Shown here piece after piece: positions 23,992 through 24,470 of a DNA stretch of 24,470 nt. Source of the stretch: Muribaculaceae bacterium (lineage in GTDB: Bacteria; Bacteroidota; Bacteroidia; Bacteroidales; Muribaculaceae); the NCBI GenBank assembly GCA_009775375.1, contig VSPO01000044.1, forward strand, positions 1-24,470. The letters are read 5' to 3'. The notes beneath the pieces were generated by a model. That model searched no databases. It had not been told where the DNA came from and saw only the letters and a list, made by a program, of their open reading frames with translations. The first letter of the stretch is position 1. Each line of letters starts with the position of its first letter. Position numbers and translations under genes: made by a program.

Positions 23992-24037
23992 TCTATTTAT
24001 GATTTTCTACTTGATTCCAACAGTTTCAATAAATAGA
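23992..24037 (+). repeat. 9-bp inverted repeat TCTATTTAT / ATAAATAGA
   Basis: Perfect arms at 23992-24000 and 24029-24037 around a 28-nt loop. A/T-rich and without a T tract, so a poor terminator; it could bind a protein or help isolate the downstream transcription unit. Confidence 0.4.
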
Positions 24038-24138
24038 TGGACGTTCAAATCCGGTTTGGAATCGAACGGAGAGGGAGCGGACAAAAAACGCCAACAATTT
24101 TTAACACTGGGAATAGGTTCTATTTAAGGATAAATTTA

Positions 24139-24146
24139 TAAATTTG
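24139..24146 (+). promoter_or_regulatory. Bacteroidetes -7 box upstream of structured RNA candidate
   Basis: TAAATTTG exactly fits TAnnTTTG, in an A/T-rich context. Predicted transcription start about 24153, just before a run of hairpins that ends in a palindromic terminator. Confidence 0.5.
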
Positions 24147-24152
24147 CAGTGA

Positions 24153-24333
24153 CCATAGCGGATATAGAGTCAACATGGTTAGACAACAGGTTGACCTCAC
24201 CAGACAAGTCTATGCAACTATCGTGCAACAGAAACGCACGATGGAGAGTTAAAATATTGGAGATTAGATATTTAGAATCAAGGTTCTAAAATCGTCCTCT
24301 CCGCAAAAATAAAGCCTGAATATTCAGGCTTTT
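24153..24333 (+). ncRNA. Candidate small structured RNA (~180 nt)
   Basis: Bounded by a consensus -7 box and an intrinsic terminator. In order it has GTCAAC (24169-24174) with GTTGAC (24190-24195); ATCGTGC (24220-24226) with GCACGAT (24236-24242); GGAGAG (24243-24248) with CTCTCC (24297-24302) enclosing TTTAGAA (24271-24277) with TTCTAAA (24284-24290); and the terminator at 24311-24332. All stems are perfect and do not conflict. A 25-codon frame (24175-24252, starting MVRQQVDLTRQ) lies inside, so a leader peptide or dual-function RNA is an alternative. Family not recognised. Confidence 0.45.
24311..24332 (+). terminator. Palindromic intrinsic terminator
   Basis: AAAGCCTGAAT (24311-24321) is followed directly by its exact complement ATTCAGGCTTT (24322-24332), then TGTTGT. 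A stable GCCTGA stem with a 3' T run; because it is symmetric with A and T runs on both sides it can work in both directions. Confidence 0.75.
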
Positions 24334-24344
24334 GTTGTATATAT

Positions 24345-24414
24345 CCCAATTTGCCATCCAAAATGGTCAAGTCGGCGGGTCAAGCCGAAATGGCGGTGCA
24401 TATGTTAAATTGGG
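24345..24414. repeat. Compound cruciform-like inverted repeat
   Basis: CCCAATTT (24345-24352) pairs with AAATTGGG (24407-24414); directly inside, GCCAT (24353-24357) pairs with ATGGC (24390-24394); innermost TCGGC (24372-24376) pairs with GCCGA (24384-24388). All stems are perfect and nested. It could be an RNA domain, an origin/transfer site, or a recombination site near the start of the next gene. Confidence 0.45.
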
Positions 24415-24470
24415 CAATTAGAAGTGTTAAATTTTTAGGCGTAGAGTTTGACCAGTCGGAAGATGAAGAA
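24363..24470 (+). CDS. Possible 5' end of a gene running off the window
   Basis: From ATG 24363 the frame stays open to the window edge (36 codons), reading MVKSAGQAEMAVHMLNWAIR and then an acidic stretch ending SEDEE. Composition is protein-like, with an amphipathic helix, but the family is not recognised. The first 50 bp coincide with the cruciform-like repeat, so the true start could be later (ATG 24390 or 24402) or the frame could be chance. Confidence 0.3.
   Translation, partial: MVKSAGQAEMAVHMLNWAIRSVKFLGVEFDQSEDEE

Larger units (their letters stand above)
23188..24138. other. Gene-poor, inverted-repeat-rich right region
   Basis: About 950 bp without a convincing gene. Frames of 60-117 codons exist on both strands, but they overlap, have no family resemblance and cross stable inverted repeats. 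Visible structure: a long-range 11-bp stem (23229-23239/23373-23383), GGATGCG-12 nt-CGCATCC (23682-23707), tandem CATGAGC (23553-23566), a palindrome at 23925-23936 and a 9-bp inverted repeat at 23992-24037. The GC-rich part at about 23430-23800 contrasts with the A/T-rich part after 23820. The pattern suggests conserved non-coding RNA or DNA sites of the ICE. Confidence 0.5.

Noticed and set aside
24043..24052. GTTCAAATCC, resembling a tRNA T-arm (possible att site in a tRNA)
   Set aside because: The flanking bases do not form a T stem and no acceptor, D or anticodon arm can be found.

Overview
The window is the transfer half of a Bacteroidales conjugative transposon (CTnDOT/CTn341-type integrative conjugative element) carrying a type IV secretion system of the Bacteroidetes (MPF_B) class. 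This rests on gene order and protein families: a mobC-mobB-mobA mobilization block read leftward, a divergent traA-to-traQ operon read rightward that ends in a lysozyme gene, and PcfJ/PcfK-like accessory genes. Where promoters can be seen they are Bacteroidetes type (TAnnTTTG) and strong Shine-Dalgarno sequences are largely absent. The tra genes look moderately GC-rich, compatible with a gut Bacteroidales host such as Bacteroides, Parabacteroides or Muribaculaceae; the species cannot be fixed. No integrase, excisionase or element end is visible, so the ICE is incomplete here.

Layout. 2-436: 3' end of a probable rteC-like regulator, separated from mobC by a bidirectional terminator. 527-4299 (minus): coupling protein MobC, relaxase MobB and relaxosome protein MobA. 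4300-5146: divergent control region with two promoter candidates sharing TTTGCATCG, an operator-like palindrome, and inverted repeats suited to oriT. 5147-18605 (plus): traA, B, C, D, E, F, G, a small traH-position gene, I, J, K, L, M, N, O, a degenerate primase-domain paralogue, traP, traQ and a lysozyme, closed by a hairpin terminator. 18668-20291 (minus): an AbiEi/AbiEii (type IV toxin-antitoxin) cargo module with its own promoter. 20602-23187 (minus): two small genes, pcfJ-like, pcfK-like and a small membrane protein, ending at a strong terminator. 23188-24470: about 1.3 kb with little convincing coding capacity but many inverted repeats, including a promoter-to-terminator unit that looks like a small structured RNA.

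How the parts work together. MobA and MobB would nick oriT, MobC would couple the relaxosome to the channel, TraG (VirB4) would power assembly, TraE/F/I/J/K/M/N/O would form pilus, inner-membrane and outer-membrane parts, the lysozyme would open peptidoglycan, and TraP would act on incoming or outgoing single-stranded DNA. AbiE would give stabilisation or phage defence.

The least explained parts are the structured non-coding right end, the TraP-like degenerate domain, a shared basic C-terminal tail on three DNA-processing proteins, and the inverted-repeat-rich mob/tra control region.
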